From assembly GCA_043808325.1 (NCBI GenBank), contig JAZDEY010000042.1, positions 1-59,921 on the forward strand: a stretch of 59,921 nucleotides of DNA, given 5' to 3'. Position numbers and translations under genes: made by a program. Below are positions 22,854 to 32,133 of the stretch, piece by piece. The notes under the pieces are model-generated. The model was not told where the DNA came from, made no database searches, and saw only the letters and a list, made by a program, of their open reading frames with translations. Within the stretch, counting starts at the first letter, position 1. Each line of letters starts with the position of its first letter. The stretch is from JAZDEY01 sp043808325 [NCBI: Candidatus Eiseniibacteriota bacterium]. GTDB taxonomy: Bacteria; Arandabacterota; Arandabacteria; Arandabacterales.

Positions 22854-23615
22854 CTAGCCCCACAATTCGATGAATTTCTCGCGGCTGGCCACTAGGTAGC
22901 GCGGATCATTGGCGAAGACTTCAAGTGTGAAGGTCGCGTCGTAACCGGTGGCCTTGATTGCGGGGACGATCTCGGGCCAGTTGATGTTGCCCGCCCCGAT
23001 CGGCATGTGGTCGTCCCCTCGCATCCGATTATCGGACAGGTGAACGTGGACTATCTTGGTCTTAAACATCGAGAGGAGTTGCTTGAACTTGTTGCCCCCG
23101 ACGAAGGCGTGGCCCACATCCAGGTGGAAGCGAAGCGCGGGGACCGTGCTGAGGAGGGTGTTCAGAGCCTCTACCGAGGAGAACACCCCGGGGACGTTCT
23201 CGACCACGATCGTAAGATCGTGTTTGGCAGCCTCATCGGAAATGATCTTGAAGCTCAGGGCATTGAGGCTTACGCTCACCTTGGTTTCCATCGTGCCCAC
23301 ACCCGAGTCGGGATGGACGGTGACGGTCTTCGCCCCAGCCTCCTTATAAAATGCGAGCGTCTTGATCACGTCCTCGATCGCGGCTTGGCGCAGGGAATTT
23401 ATTGGGGACCCGAAGGGAAGGTAGTAGGTGGTGTGCCCCACAACCCCGAGCCCGCTGGCCTTGAGCGCCGCGAGCACCTCTTGCTTATCGATCGTATCGA
23501 TATGGGCCTTGGGGTGTTCAAGTGTGAGATCTATGTAGTCGAACTTGTTCGCAGCGAAAAGATCTATCGCGCCCAGGATCTCCAGGCGGGGATTATTCAT
23601 TGCCCCGATCTTCAT
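22854..23615 (-). CDS. Sugar phosphate isomerase/epimerase-like TIM-barrel protein
   Basis: The 253 residues fit the AP-endonuclease-2/xylose-isomerase-like TIM barrel. Strands and putative metal residues appear in order: YIDLTLEHP, GHTTYYLPF, VTVHPDSG, VVENVPGV (Glu), RFHLDVGHAF (Asp and His), HVHLSDN (His) and FTLEVF (Glu). The metal site therefore looks complete. Substrate cannot be told from sequence. Relatives include sugar isomerases, inosose dehydratase and endonuclease IV; the short length and HVHLSDN point to the sugar group. It is monocistronic, or follows the HU gene by 52 bases. Confidence 0.8.
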   Translation of the reverse strand: MKIGAMNNPRLEILGAIDLFAANKFDYIDLTLEHPKAHIDTIDKQEVLAALKASGLGVVGHTTYYLPFGSPINSLRQAAIEDVIKTLAFYKEAGAKTVTVHPDSGVGTMETKVSVSLNALSFKIISDEAAKHDLTIVVENVPGVFSSVEALNTLLSTVPALRFHLDVGHAFVGGNKFKQLLSMFKTKIVHVHLSDNRMRGDDHMPIGAGNINWPEIVPAIKATGYDATFTLEVFANDPRYLVASREKFIELWG

Positions 23616-23667
23616 CTACTCACTCAATCCTTTCACAATTCTAGTGCTTCGACGAGAAGAATGGGGG

Positions 23668-24009
23668 CTACAGTAGGCCCTTCTCCTCATCGCCTTCGGT
23701 ATCCTCCGGCTCGGCCTGGGCCCCGGTCGCTTCCTTCTTGCCGAACAGGGTCTTAAGCGACCCGTATGGAGTGAAGCGCACCACTTTCTTTGAAGGCACC
23801 TTCACGGGCTCGCCGGTTTTGGGATTGCGCGCGATCCGCGCCTTGCGCACTCTGACCTTGAATGCGCCGAGGCCGGGAAGCACGAATTCTCCCCTGGCCT
23901 GGAGCTCTTTCTCGACAAGCACGACCAGTCCATCATAAAAGCGCTCCACATTGGCCTTGGATATACCGCTGGCTCGCATGATGCCCTCAATCATTTGATC
24001 CTTGGTCAT
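23668..24009 (-). CDS. HU/IHF family DNA-binding protein with acidic tail
   Basis: Residues 1-90 form the HU/IHF fold: helical dimerisation part MTKDQMIEGIMRASGISKANVERFY, then GEFVLPGLGAFKVRVRKARIARNPKTGE, and the arm ending KVVRFTPYGSLKTLF. A tail of about 20 residues after position 93 is rich in Glu and Asp, which is not usual for HU and could tune DNA binding. It bends or wraps chromosomal DNA. A strong promoter and AAGGAGGTG site lie upstream. Confidence 0.9.
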   Translation of the reverse strand: MTKDQMIEGIMRASGISKANVERFYDGLVVLVEKELQARGEFVLPGLGAFKVRVRKARIARNPKTGEPVKVPSKKVVRFTPYGSLKTLFGKKEATGAQAEPEDTEGDEEKGLL

Positions 24010-24054
24010 CGAGCACCTCCTTCCACTCAGTTCATCAGCCCCTACTTGAGGGAC

Positions 24055-24083
24055 AGCGTACAGACACCCGGGGCCTTTGTCAA
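24055..24083 (-). promoter_or_regulatory. Promoter of the HU-family gene
   Basis: On the minus strand TTGACA (24083-24078) and TACGCT (24060-24055) are 17 bases apart, 46 bases before the start codon. Confidence 0.65.
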
Positions 24084-24146
24084 CTGAATGCGGATCCCAT
24101 GAAGATAACCGATTTCCGCCGCTACTGGGTCCCGGGAGGGATGCTG

Positions 24147-24968
24147 CTACTCCACCTTGAAGATCAACTTGAGGACCAGCCCGAACGCCATGGAGACGAC
24201 GAGGAAGGTCCAGAGCCAGGAAAGATGGAAGAGTCCGAAATTGAAGGCCATCTCGGGGTATTGGATTTCGATCGACTTGATCCGCATCGAGGCCGGGATT
24301 GCGGGCGCGCCAGGATTAAGCAGACTCTCCCAGAAGGAGCCCGGCTTGAAGCTTGCAAATGCCGGTAGAAGCCGTTTGGTGCCGAAGACCGGCAGGGTGA
24401 CCTCGCCGGCATCCGAGGTAAGTCTCATCGTGTGAACACCCGAATCCGCAAGCCTGATCTTCCAACTCACTTCGCCGAGCGACGGGATGCGAACCGCGGG
24501 GCTGGCCTTGTCGATGCCGTCTCCCGGGTCAAGGGACAGGTGCTGGCCGACGACGTCCACGCCTTCGGCCGTCGTGACTTTGACCAAGGCTGTGTCTCCC
24601 GGGCGAAGCCCGGTGTGGGCATATCTCAGGTTGAGCTGGACCATAATCAGAATCACGGGAACCATCATTACGACCGCCGGCAGGAGAGCCAGCTTCGTGT
24701 AGATGAGGTTGGCCCACAGGATTCGCCGCTGCGAAGCCATCACCGTGGATACGTCGTCCTTATAGAGCCGCATCTCGAGGAAATACGCACCGATCTTGGT
24801 CTTGACCTCTTTCATCGCCCGCTGGTTGGACGTGAATTTGAAGAGGACCAGCATCACCGCACCGGTCACCACCGAGATAAAGATGATACCGGCGAAGGCG
24901 TGACCGTTCTCAAAGGGCCTAAGGATCAACGTAAAGAACTGTGTCAATGCGCCACCAATTGCCGTCAA
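24147..24968 (-). CDS. Three-span membrane protein, possibly Oxa1/DUF106-like
   Basis: The protein has 273 residues. A first membrane segment (about 24-45) is followed by a charged cytoplasmic stretch (NQRAMKEVKTKIGAYFLEMRLYKDD). A second segment lies at about 93-112, a beta-rich extracytoplasmic insert at about 120-225 (DSGVHTMRLTSDAGEVTLPVFGTKR), and a third segment at about 246-268. The order of one span, a helical cytoplasmic hairpin and two spans is reminiscent of DUF106/Oxa1 insertases, but I cannot confirm this. It starts with TTG at 24968, 17 bases after the RHH-like gene. It is the last gene of the phosphodiesterase operon. Confidence 0.55.
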   Translation of the reverse strand: MTAIGGALTQFFTLILRPFENGHAFAGIIFISVVTGAVMLVLFKFTSNQRAMKEVKTKIGAYFLEMRLYKDDVSTVMASQRRILWANLIYTKLALLPAVVMMVPVILIMVQLNLRYAHTGLRPGDTALVKVTTAEGVDVVGQHLSLDPGDGIDKASPAVRIPSLGEVSWKIRLADSGVHTMRLTSDAGEVTLPVFGTKRLLPAFASFKPGSFWESLLNPGAPAIPASMRIKSIEIQYPEMAFNFGLFHLSWLWTFLVVSMAFGLVLKLIFKVE

Positions 24969-24985
24969 AACAAATCCTCACTTCC

Positions 24986-25180
24986 TCAGGAGATGTACCC
25001 CAGCCCCTTCAGACGCTTCTTCACCTCGTCGTCATCCTGGGCGCCTTCCAGCTTCTGGAGTTCCTTCTCCACGAGATGGCTGATGAACTCGTCAACCGAG
25101 GAATACCCGGCTGCCGCGGCGAACTTCTTGGCCCGCTCCAGGAGATTCTTGTCGATCTTTATCTTCTCTCCTCCAAACAT
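24986..25180 (-). CDS. Small ribbon-helix-helix-like protein
   Basis: The 64 residues begin MFGGEKIKIDKNLLERAKKFAA; a short strand and two helices (SSVDEFISHLVEKELQKL) fit a CopG/RHH fold, with an acidic linker and GLGYIS at the end. It sits 12 bases after the phosphodiesterase gene and 17 bases before the membrane protein. It may regulate the operon or bind one of its membrane partners. A related C-terminal GLGYI motif is seen in small proteins accompanying alkaline-phosphatase-superfamily genes, but I am not sure of this. Confidence 0.6.
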   Translation of the reverse strand: MFGGEKIKIDKNLLERAKKFAAAAGYSSVDEFISHLVEKELQKLEGAQDDDEVKKRLKGLGYIS

Positions 25181-25192
25181 ACGGACCTCCTC

Positions 25193-27199
25193 TCAGTTGC
25201 CTCCACGATGCCCCCCTACCTCCACCGCAAAAACATTGTTGCCGTTCATGGCGGGATCCTTCTCGATCCCGAACTCCGCAAGGATTGATGGGGCCAGGTC
25301 GTAAAGCGCAGGCCTGGCGGACCCCATCGGCTTGCTGGTGAAGAGTATCCCCGGGATCACTTCCTTGGCCATGCAGTGGTCGCCGCTCCACTTCTTGGCA
25401 TTATCGGTCAGGAGCGTACGGGTGATCTTACCGAGCGCGGTCTCCCAGGAGCCTCTGTATCCGGCGTTGTAACCGACGATCATATCGGGCGCCTCGTTCA
25501 CGCATTCGCCGGTATAGTAATCGCCGGCCTTGTAGGCCTTCACTATCACCTGTTCCCCGGTCTTGGGATCGATGACGGCCTCAAGCTTCGCGGCAAGCTC
25601 ATCCAACAAGACATCTTTCTCCGGCCCGGGAGCCACGATCCCGTTCTTCTCTCTCCCCAGCTGATTGATGTAGAGCCCGTTGATACCCAAGGCATAGGCC
25701 CTGGTTCTTGACCAATCGACGTTATCGAAGAACTCATCACTGGTCCCTAGATATTCGTCCTTCAAAGCGATGTAGCCGTTCTGATATAGCCACGTATTCA
25801 GATGGACGTTTCTGCGAAACGACGTGAAGCCGTGATCCGAGAGTACGATCACCGTGGCATCGGGCCCGACCTTGGCGACCGCATGGCCCAGGACCGAATC
25901 CATTCGCGTGTAATAGAATTCGATGGTGTTCCCATACTTCGCGGCGAGCTCGGCATCGTAGAGCGGATGCCCGGGATCGCGCATTCGCCAGAACATATGC
26001 TGCAAGGGGTCCGTGGTCGAGAAATAGCAGAAGAACAGCCCCCACTTGAAGCGGCCCAGTTCGTAGTCCAGCATCCTCTTCGTCTGATCCAGCACAAACT
26101 CGGCTTGCTCCAGGTACTCGTGCTCGTTCATCCGACCTTCGTTCAAGGCCCAGGTTTCCTCGGCAATGCCCTGGGTATAGAAGCGCCCGATCGCGCGCGC
26201 GAGTTCCTTTGAGTAATCGGCCGGCGTCGATATGGGAAGCGCCGGCGACATCGGGTCCAGTTGGACCGGACTCATGTAGAGTTCGAAATCCGGGCGCACC
26301 GATTTGAGATAGAACTTCGCGATGCCGCTCACCGAGACGAAAGGCATCATCTTGAAGGTGACCACAACCCAATCGCTCCACTCCCCCTCGCTCAAGAGGA
26401 TCTCCCGGTCCGCGACTTCGAGTTTGACCGCAGGATAGTCGGGGTCAAGGTAGACCGTAAGCGGAATCTCGGCGTTGGGGCTTTCCTCCAGAAACGTATT
26501 CGCCGGCCCCGTGATCTTGGTCTCCACCTTGTTATCGAAGGCGCTGACCGTGAATATGGTGCCGCCGGACTCCGGCGTTACGACGTTGGCCTTGGTGGTA
26601 TACCAGGAGAACGTGCCATAGGTCCCCAGGATATCCGGTGTTCCCATCCCCGCTACCGCCCTGGTTGTCCTGCCGATCGGCGGGAAATTGGACGGCATTC
26701 GCAGGACCACGGTCGGGATGCCATGCTGCTCCAAGATCTCCCAGAAGGCCTTGCCCTTGCGCAGCAGCGTGACCTTGCCCTTCGACAAAGGGATTCTCCA
26801 CTTGCCGATCTTGATGGTCCGCTTGGCCTCGCCGGTGATCGTTGTGGAGAGAAAAGGCAGGTAGGTCTTGGGATCTCGCGCGATGAAGTCAAAGATGCCG
26901 TGGCCGCCCGGGTTCATACCGGTTATGAAATTCGACCAGGCAACCGGGCTCTGAGGCGGCACGCTGGTCTCCAGCCGGGAGAAGCTGCCGCGCTCGGCCA
27001 GCGCCTTGAAGTTGGGCATCTTGCCTTGGGCGATCAGGGTCTCGACGATATTGGGGTCCATGCCGTCGAAGCCCAGAACCAACACCTTAGGGCGATCCTT
27101 GGCTGAGAACGGGGCACCCACCAAGAGAGAGACCAAAAGCAGGCTTATCAAGAGCGCACGGGTGCCCAAATTCGCAGGTGAAGCAAAGGTCTTTCGCAT
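25193..27199 (-). CDS. Exported alkaline-phosphatase-superfamily phosphodiesterase
   Basis: From the ATG at 27199 a signal peptide (RALLISLLLVSLLVGAPFSA) leads into a type I phosphodiesterase/nucleotide pyrophosphatase domain. VLVLGFDGMDPNIVETL supplies the first metal Asp, the nucleophile region is PPQSPVAWSNFITGMNPGGHGIFDF, VIVLSDHGFTSFRR supplies Asp-His, and WSGDHCMAK supplies the final His. All metal sites appear intact. A beta-rich insertion lies around residues 190-330. It is about 40% similar by eye to the next gene upstream and starts four bases after that gene's stop, so the two are paralogues made together. Substrate is unknown; lipid or nucleotide phosphodiesters are likely. Confidence 0.85.
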   Translation of the reverse strand: MRKTFASPANLGTRALLISLLLVSLLVGAPFSAKDRPKVLVLGFDGMDPNIVETLIAQGKMPNFKALAERGSFSRLETSVPPQSPVAWSNFITGMNPGGHGIFDFIARDPKTYLPFLSTTITGEAKRTIKIGKWRIPLSKGKVTLLRKGKAFWEILEQHGIPTVVLRMPSNFPPIGRTTRAVAGMGTPDILGTYGTFSWYTTKANVVTPESGGTIFTVSAFDNKVETKITGPANTFLEESPNAEIPLTVYLDPDYPAVKLEVADREILLSEGEWSDWVVVTFKMMPFVSVSGIAKFYLKSVRPDFELYMSPVQLDPMSPALPISTPADYSKELARAIGRFYTQGIAEETWALNEGRMNEHEYLEQAEFVLDQTKRMLDYELGRFKWGLFFCYFSTTDPLQHMFWRMRDPGHPLYDAELAAKYGNTIEFYYTRMDSVLGHAVAKVGPDATVIVLSDHGFTSFRRNVHLNTWLYQNGYIALKDEYLGTSDEFFDNVDWSRTRAYALGINGLYINQLGREKNGIVAPGPEKDVLLDELAAKLEAVIDPKTGEQVIVKAYKAGDYYTGECVNEAPDMIVGYNAGYRGSWETALGKITRTLLTDNAKKWSGDHCMAKEVIPGILFTSKPMGSARPALYDLAPSILAEFGIEKDPAMNGNNVFAVEVGGHRGGN

Positions 27200-27203
27200 T
27201 CCC

Positions 27204-29471
27204 TTAACCTTTCTTTCCCTCAGCCGACGCCTCGGCAGGCGGCGTCTCCGTGGCCTCTGCGGCCCCAGTGGCCCCAGTGCCTGAAGCGCTCCGGCCCCTG
27301 GCCGCAAAGATCGTCTTACCGTCCATAAAGGGCGGCGGCGTGATCCCAAAGAGCGCGAGCACCGAGGGTGCGATGTCTTGGATTGAAGGCCTCTCGGCCG
27401 TGATCTTCATGTTGGATATGAGAACCGCGGGCACGCAATCGGGATCGATGCAATGATCGCCGCTCCAGGCTTTGGTGTTGTCCGTGAAAACTTCCTGGGT
27501 CACTCTGCCCGTGGCTGCTTCCCACGAGGCGCGGTAGCCCGCGTTGTAGCCGATGATAAGATCCGGTCCTTCCGACACGTAAGGACCCGAGTAGACTTCC
27601 CGTGCATCGTAGACCTGCTTTATGGCGACCTCCCCGGTGGCATCATCGCGGAGACCATCGAGCAGGTCCTTAATCTCCATCACCAGGTTCGGCAGATCGG
27701 CCGGCTCCACTATGCCCTTGCTCTCGCGGCCCTTCAGATTGATGAAGACGCCGCCCAGGCCCAGGGCATAAGCCCGCGTTCGATCCCAGTCCACACCCTC
27801 GAACCATTCACCGCTCTCGTTGCCCTGCTTGAGATGGAGATAGCCTTCCTTCTTGAGCCACGAGTTGAGATTGACCCCGCGCCGGAAGGCCTTGAAGCCG
27901 TGATCGGACATGATGATGAGAGGGCTCCGATCGCTTACGTAGGGCAAGAGTCTTCCCACGATCCCGTCCACCTTAAGATAGAGGTTCTCGATCGCATCCC
28001 GGTGGAGCGTCGACTCCTTGTCCCGGTTGGCAGGATGCTTGGGATCGGTGTATCGCCACAACATATGTTGGATCCTGTCGGTGATGTCGAAGACGCAGAC
28101 CACCGCTCCCTTCTTCACGCGTTCGAGCTCGCTGAAGAGCATCCGCTCGCGTTCGTCATTGATCAGATAGCACTGCTCGAGGAACTGGCTCTCGTCGATG
28201 ATGCGCTCGTTCAAGGCCCAGGTATCCTCGGCAAGTCCGAGGGTGGCGAAGGCTCCGTGCAATTTCGCGAGGTATACCGAATAGTAGAGAGGATGAGAGA
28301 CCGGCATCGCCGGCTTCTCAGGATCGATGTTGATCGGCGTCGCATAGAGTTCCACGCTCGGCTTCAGGGATTTGAGGATGAAGCGGACCAAGCCGCTCAC
28401 CTTGACTCCCAGGCCCGCCGAGAACTCGACCCTCACCCAGGGAGAGTGCTTGCCGAGCGCGAGCCTGTAGGTCTCCTTCCCGATAACCAGGGTCGCATGC
28501 TGCGGGGCATCCGATCCCCCGGCCCCGTTCGCGGGTATCACCTTGAAGGTCTGCTTGAGTGCCGGCGAGCCCTTGATCATAAGGTTCTCAGGGCCCACCA
28601 GTTCCCCGGCCAGCGCCCCATTCTCCTCACGAAGGCCAAAGGCGAACCCCCCGGTGTACTTGCCGAGCGCGGCCGCATCCGTGGTGTAATAGCTGAAGCT
28701 GCCCTGGGTGCCCCTGAGATCGGGTACGCACAGCGAAGACAGGAGCACGCCCGCGAACTTCTCGGGCGGGAAGGTTATGGGCACCCGGATCACCGAGGAG
28801 AAAATCTCGTGCTCGCCAAGGATCGTCCAGAAAGGCTTGCTCTTCCGCATCGGGCGGTAGGACGGCTTGTTAAGAGGTATGCGATACTTGCCAAACGAAA
28901 TCCATTTGGTCGGAGGTCTTATGTCCGCCGAAGAGAGCTTCGAAAGGTATGACTTTCGCTCGGGGGCAAGAAAATCGAAGATGTTGTGTTTGCCGGGATT
29001 GACTCCGGTGGAGAAGGAAGACCAGGCAACCGGTGAGATCGGCGGACAGGTACTCTGCATGCGCTTGAAACTGCCGGTCTCGATCAGACCGGCAAGGTTG
29101 GGCAGCCTCCGTTGGGAGAGCAGGCGCTCGAGAATCTCGGGGTCGAAGCCGTCGAATCCGACGATCAGGATCCTGTCGACCTCACCCTTCACACGCCGGC
29201 CCTTCCTGCGCAGCCGTTTGATGAGAAATCTGATCGGCCAGGTGAGGAAGAATATGAAAGCCAGAAAGAAGGTTGCGAAGAGAACCAGGAATGATGTCAG
29301 AAACGCGAATCCAGCCCCCGGGCCTATGTAGGCGTGCGCCGCGGACGGCAGAATGGTCCCGCATAGCAGAACTGCGGCAGAAGCAAGGATCGTTCGCCTG
29401 CGAATAAGAGATACCCTCCCTATCCAGTGTTTATCGGCGGGGGAACGCCGGTCTTTCGAGGAAAAAGGCAA
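27204..29471 (-). CDS. Membrane-anchored alkaline-phosphatase-superfamily phosphodiesterase
   Basis: The N-terminus has two hydrophobic segments (ILASAAVLLCGTILPSAAHA, then AFLTSFLVLFATFFLAFIFFLTW) around AYIGPGAG. A basic stretch (RFLIKRLRRKGRR) precedes a catalytic domain that may therefore be cytoplasmic or anchored. Key motifs are ILIVGFDGFDPEILERL, PPISPVAWSSFSTGVNPGKHNIFDF, LIIMSDHGFKAFRR and WSGDHCIDPD. The C-terminus is rich in Ala, Glu and Thr. The start is uncertain: TTG at 29471 has GGGGAAGG directly upstream, and no ATG fits better. It is followed directly by its exported paralogue. Confidence 0.85.
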   Translation of the reverse strand: MPFSSKDRRSPADKHWIGRVSLIRRRTILASAAVLLCGTILPSAAHAYIGPGAGFAFLTSFLVLFATFFLAFIFFLTWPIRFLIKRLRRKGRRVKGEVDRILIVGFDGFDPEILERLLSQRRLPNLAGLIETGSFKRMQSTCPPISPVAWSSFSTGVNPGKHNIFDFLAPERKSYLSKLSSADIRPPTKWISFGKYRIPLNKPSYRPMRKSKPFWTILGEHEIFSSVIRVPITFPPEKFAGVLLSSLCVPDLRGTQGSFSYYTTDAAALGKYTGGFAFGLREENGALAGELVGPENLMIKGSPALKQTFKVIPANGAGGSDAPQHATLVIGKETYRLALGKHSPWVRVEFSAGLGVKVSGLVRFILKSLKPSVELYATPINIDPEKPAMPVSHPLYYSVYLAKLHGAFATLGLAEDTWALNERIIDESQFLEQCYLINDERERMLFSELERVKKGAVVCVFDITDRIQHMLWRYTDPKHPANRDKESTLHRDAIENLYLKVDGIVGRLLPYVSDRSPLIIMSDHGFKAFRRGVNLNSWLKKEGYLHLKQGNESGEWFEGVDWDRTRAYALGLGGVFINLKGRESKGIVEPADLPNLVMEIKDLLDGLRDDATGEVAIKQVYDAREVYSGPYVSEGPDLIIGYNAGYRASWEAATGRVTQEVFTDNTKAWSGDHCIDPDCVPAVLISNMKITAERPSIQDIAPSVLALFGITPPPFMDGKTIFAARGRSASGTGATGAAEATETPPAEASAEGKKG

Positions 29472-29513
29472 CCTTCCCCTAAGATTGGACCCGCAGGCGC
29501 CTCCGGGTCGCTC

Positions 29514-30062
29514 TCAAGGCGACCTCGCGAGGACGGCCTCCTCAAGAACCCTCTTGGCGCCCAGGGCCACTATCTTCGCCTTGACCTGGTTTCGACTAAT
29601 CTTAACAATTGCGTAACTCGGGCGAAACCCCTTCTTGTCCTCTGCCTTTAGATGCCCCGGATTGAGGAAAAGCACCACGCCTTTTACTTCTGCATGGGGC
29701 TTGTGGCTGTGCCCGCAAAGCACGACATCCACCTGTTTATTGGCAACAAGGTCCTCAGGGCGGAGGTCCTCGGGAAGATCGTTGGCGTGCGAAGTGTCGG
29801 TGTGGGTCACCAGGAATCTCCAGCCTTCGAATTCCTTGAGGAGTCGATTGGCGATCGTGCGGTCGCGGTAGCGACTATCGTAGACACCGGGGACCCGAAG
29901 GTACTCGCAGGCGAATTCATCGAAGACCTGGGCGTCGTCGTATTCGTCACCGAGATGGATAAAGAGGCCCACCTCGCGCCGCAGGAGGATTTCGCGTACG
30001 GCCTGCCTGAGACCCTCCAGGTTTCCGTGGGTGTCGCTCACCACGGCTATTTCCATCGCCAC
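29514..30062 (-). CDS. YfcE-type metallophosphoesterase
   Basis: The 182 residues carry all calcineurin-like motifs: SDTHGN (residues 9-14), HLGDEYD, GVYDSRYRD in place of the usual GNxD, THTD, and CGHSHKP. GNCD/GNHD is normally the Asn-containing motif; here it reads VYDSR, so one ligand differs. YfcE-like enzymes hydrolyse phosphodiesters such as cyclic nucleotides. A start at 30062 or at the second ATG, 30056, is equally good. It is the first gene of the operon that contains the two alkaline-phosphatase-superfamily enzymes, 42 bases upstream of them. Confidence 0.85.
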   Translation of the reverse strand: MAMEIAVVSDTHGNLEGLRQAVREILLRREVGLFIHLGDEYDDAQVFDEFACEYLRVPGVYDSRYRDRTIANRLLKEFEGWRFLVTHTDTSHANDLPEDLRPEDLVANKQVDVVLCGHSHKPHAEVKGVVLFLNPGHLKAEDKKGFRPSYAIVKISRNQVKAKIVALGAKRVLEEAVLARSP

Positions 30063-30174
30063 CTCCCCTATGTGCCCGTCACGGTTTCTATCTGGGTCTA
30101 ACAGGTTCTAACGGGTCCTGCGGGACATATGTTCCACTGTCCCCCAAGGTTCGGCGAGCGTCCGCCGGGCTCCC

Positions 30175-32133
30175 TCAGTAGACCTCAAAGACGGTGCAAT
30201 CGCTGTCTTCGTAGGCAACCCGGTAATGGCGGCCCAGGGCGCCCATGTCGATCCCGTCCTGATCGGAGACGAGGTACTTATGAACGACGATATACTTAAC
30301 GCGGCTCTCGGCGAGCTGCTGCCTCTGGGCCTTGAGATCGTTCCAGTTGAGGCGATCGACCAGAGTCTGGCCGAACTTGCGCGCCACCCCTCCCTGAACG
30401 ATGGGCAGTCCATGGATGGTCTGATAGGCCATGTACCGCCTCCAATCTTGGTACTTGCCCGGGAGATCGAGGACGCCGAAATCGCCTTTGGCTTGCTGTA
30501 TCACCTGATAACAGGCGGGGAGCCTCACGGCGGTCTTGTCGGCGCTCTGGGAGTGGTAATCGAGAAAGAGTGCCAGGCATGCAACAGCGATCACGGCTCC
30601 GTAGGCAGCCTTGCTCATGCGCGTCTCGCGCAGCAGCCTCAGGGCCATGCCCACCACTACGGCCAGAAAGAGATACACAAAAACGATGTTGCGCCCCGGT
30701 GCACGGACACTGGCCAGAACCGGCACGTGTTTGAGAAGACTGTATGGGAGGACAATCTGGGTCTTGTGCCCGAGGATGTGGACATATGTGCCGAGTGACA
30801 GGACGGCAAAGGCCAACATGCTGGCGAAATAGGGCGCGCCGCGGGCGACCAGCCGCTTCCGTGCGACTACGATCAAGGCCAGGGCCGCAAGCCCCAGATA
30901 AGCCGTACTCTCCCAGAGATTACCGGTGTAGCTTGAATTGGCGGCCCCGAGGAGCGGCAACTTTCCCAGTGGATGCCAGGAGTGAGGTATGACGAAGCCT
31001 GCGAGATCGGCAACAAACGCCCCATGACCGCCGCCGGACGCAGCTTGCGGATTTCTTACCACCAGCAGGATCATCCGATGGAGCCAGGGCGAGAGCAGAA
31101 GTAGCGCCGGAGCGATAGCCAGCGCCGATTTCCTGATGATGTCCCTGAGCAGGAACCTCCTTCGCATCACTGCCAGATAGGTATAGCAGAATGCTATGAA
31201 ATAGAGGTTGAAGACCATGTAGTACCAATCACAGAGGGCCGCGAGCAAGAAGAACAGGGCGGCCCAGAGTGGATCCCACCTGGATTCGCCGCGGACGGTC
31301 TTAATGAAGAAGAGCACAAAGAGGGGCAGGAATTGAATAGACAATACGTGCATATGGTGCAGGGCCTGGGCAAAGTGAGACGGGCTAAAGGCAAAGATGA
31401 ACCCGCCCACGGTGGCCGCAATCGAGTCTCTGACCAAATATCGGATCAGGAAGAATGCCGACAGCCCCGCCAGGACAAACGAGTGCAAGATGAGGATATT
31501 ATAGGAAGCGACGAGCCCAAGGGCAGGAACCAAGAGCAACGAGAGCAGAAGGTTGTAAAAGGAATAAGTGCTGAAAAGCAGGGTGGTTCCCTCGGGATAG
31601 AAGATCATGTTGGTATGGGTGAGATTTGCCTCACCGCCAATGACTTTCTGGCCCCACCACATATCCCAGAGATATTCCTGATTGTCCTCCGCAGGCCCGA
31701 TCAGGTGGGAGCCAAGCGAGCCCATCTGCGGTTGAAAGAAAAGGTAGGTACATGCAAGGTAAAGGACTGCGGCAAGAGCCCAGTCGTATTTGAAGCCAAA
31801 CCGGGGCAGGCCGCCGGTCTCCCGCCGGCGACTTTCCCTAACGAGGTACGCGAATGCTCTGTAGAGGAAGTAGTAGAAGACCAGATTAAGCAGGGGGAAA
31901 GGCAGCACCTGGCCATAAACGACGCGATCGGCCTGGTGGATGAAATGCTCGACAGGATGATTACCGCGGTCCTTGATAATGTTGCCGAGAAGATCGGGCA
32001 TGTTCCTGGCGTAGATCTCTTCAATCAGTCGGTGGCCGAAGAAAGCATAGGTCACACCGACCACGATTGTGAGGATTAGCGCGGCACCGAGCACCCGCCG
32101 GAAGCGTGGGCCTATTCCCAGCCATCCAGTCAT
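30175..32133 (-). CDS. Multi-span GT-C-like membrane protein
   Basis: The 652 residues have about 12 hydrophobic segments, with a first loop containing DNQEYLWDMWWG. The acidic residues after the first span resemble the catalytic Asp/Glu of GT-C glycosyltransferases that use lipid-linked sugars. The C-terminal 120 residues form a soluble domain (FGVLDLPGKYQDWRRYMAYQ). The exact family and acceptor are unknown. Its ATG overlaps the stop of nadE by four bases, so the two genes are coupled. I see no functional link between them. Confidence 0.65.
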   Translation of the reverse strand: MTGWLGIGPRFRRVLGAALILTIVVGVTYAFFGHRLIEEIYARNMPDLLGNIIKDRGNHPVEHFIHQADRVVYGQVLPFPLLNLVFYYFLYRAFAYLVRESRRRETGGLPRFGFKYDWALAAVLYLACTYLFFQPQMGSLGSHLIGPAEDNQEYLWDMWWGQKVIGGEANLTHTNMIFYPEGTTLLFSTYSFYNLLLSLLLVPALGLVASYNILILHSFVLAGLSAFFLIRYLVRDSIAATVGGFIFAFSPSHFAQALHHMHVLSIQFLPLFVLFFIKTVRGESRWDPLWAALFFLLAALCDWYYMVFNLYFIAFCYTYLAVMRRRFLLRDIIRKSALAIAPALLLLSPWLHRMILLVVRNPQAASGGGHGAFVADLAGFVIPHSWHPLGKLPLLGAANSSYTGNLWESTAYLGLAALALIVVARKRLVARGAPYFASMLAFAVLSLGTYVHILGHKTQIVLPYSLLKHVPVLASVRAPGRNIVFVYLFLAVVVGMALRLLRETRMSKAAYGAVIAVACLALFLDYHSQSADKTAVRLPACYQVIQQAKGDFGVLDLPGKYQDWRRYMAYQTIHGLPIVQGGVARKFGQTLVDRLNWNDLKAQRQQLAESRVKYIVVHKYLVSDQDGIDMGALGRHYRVAYEDSDCTVFEVY

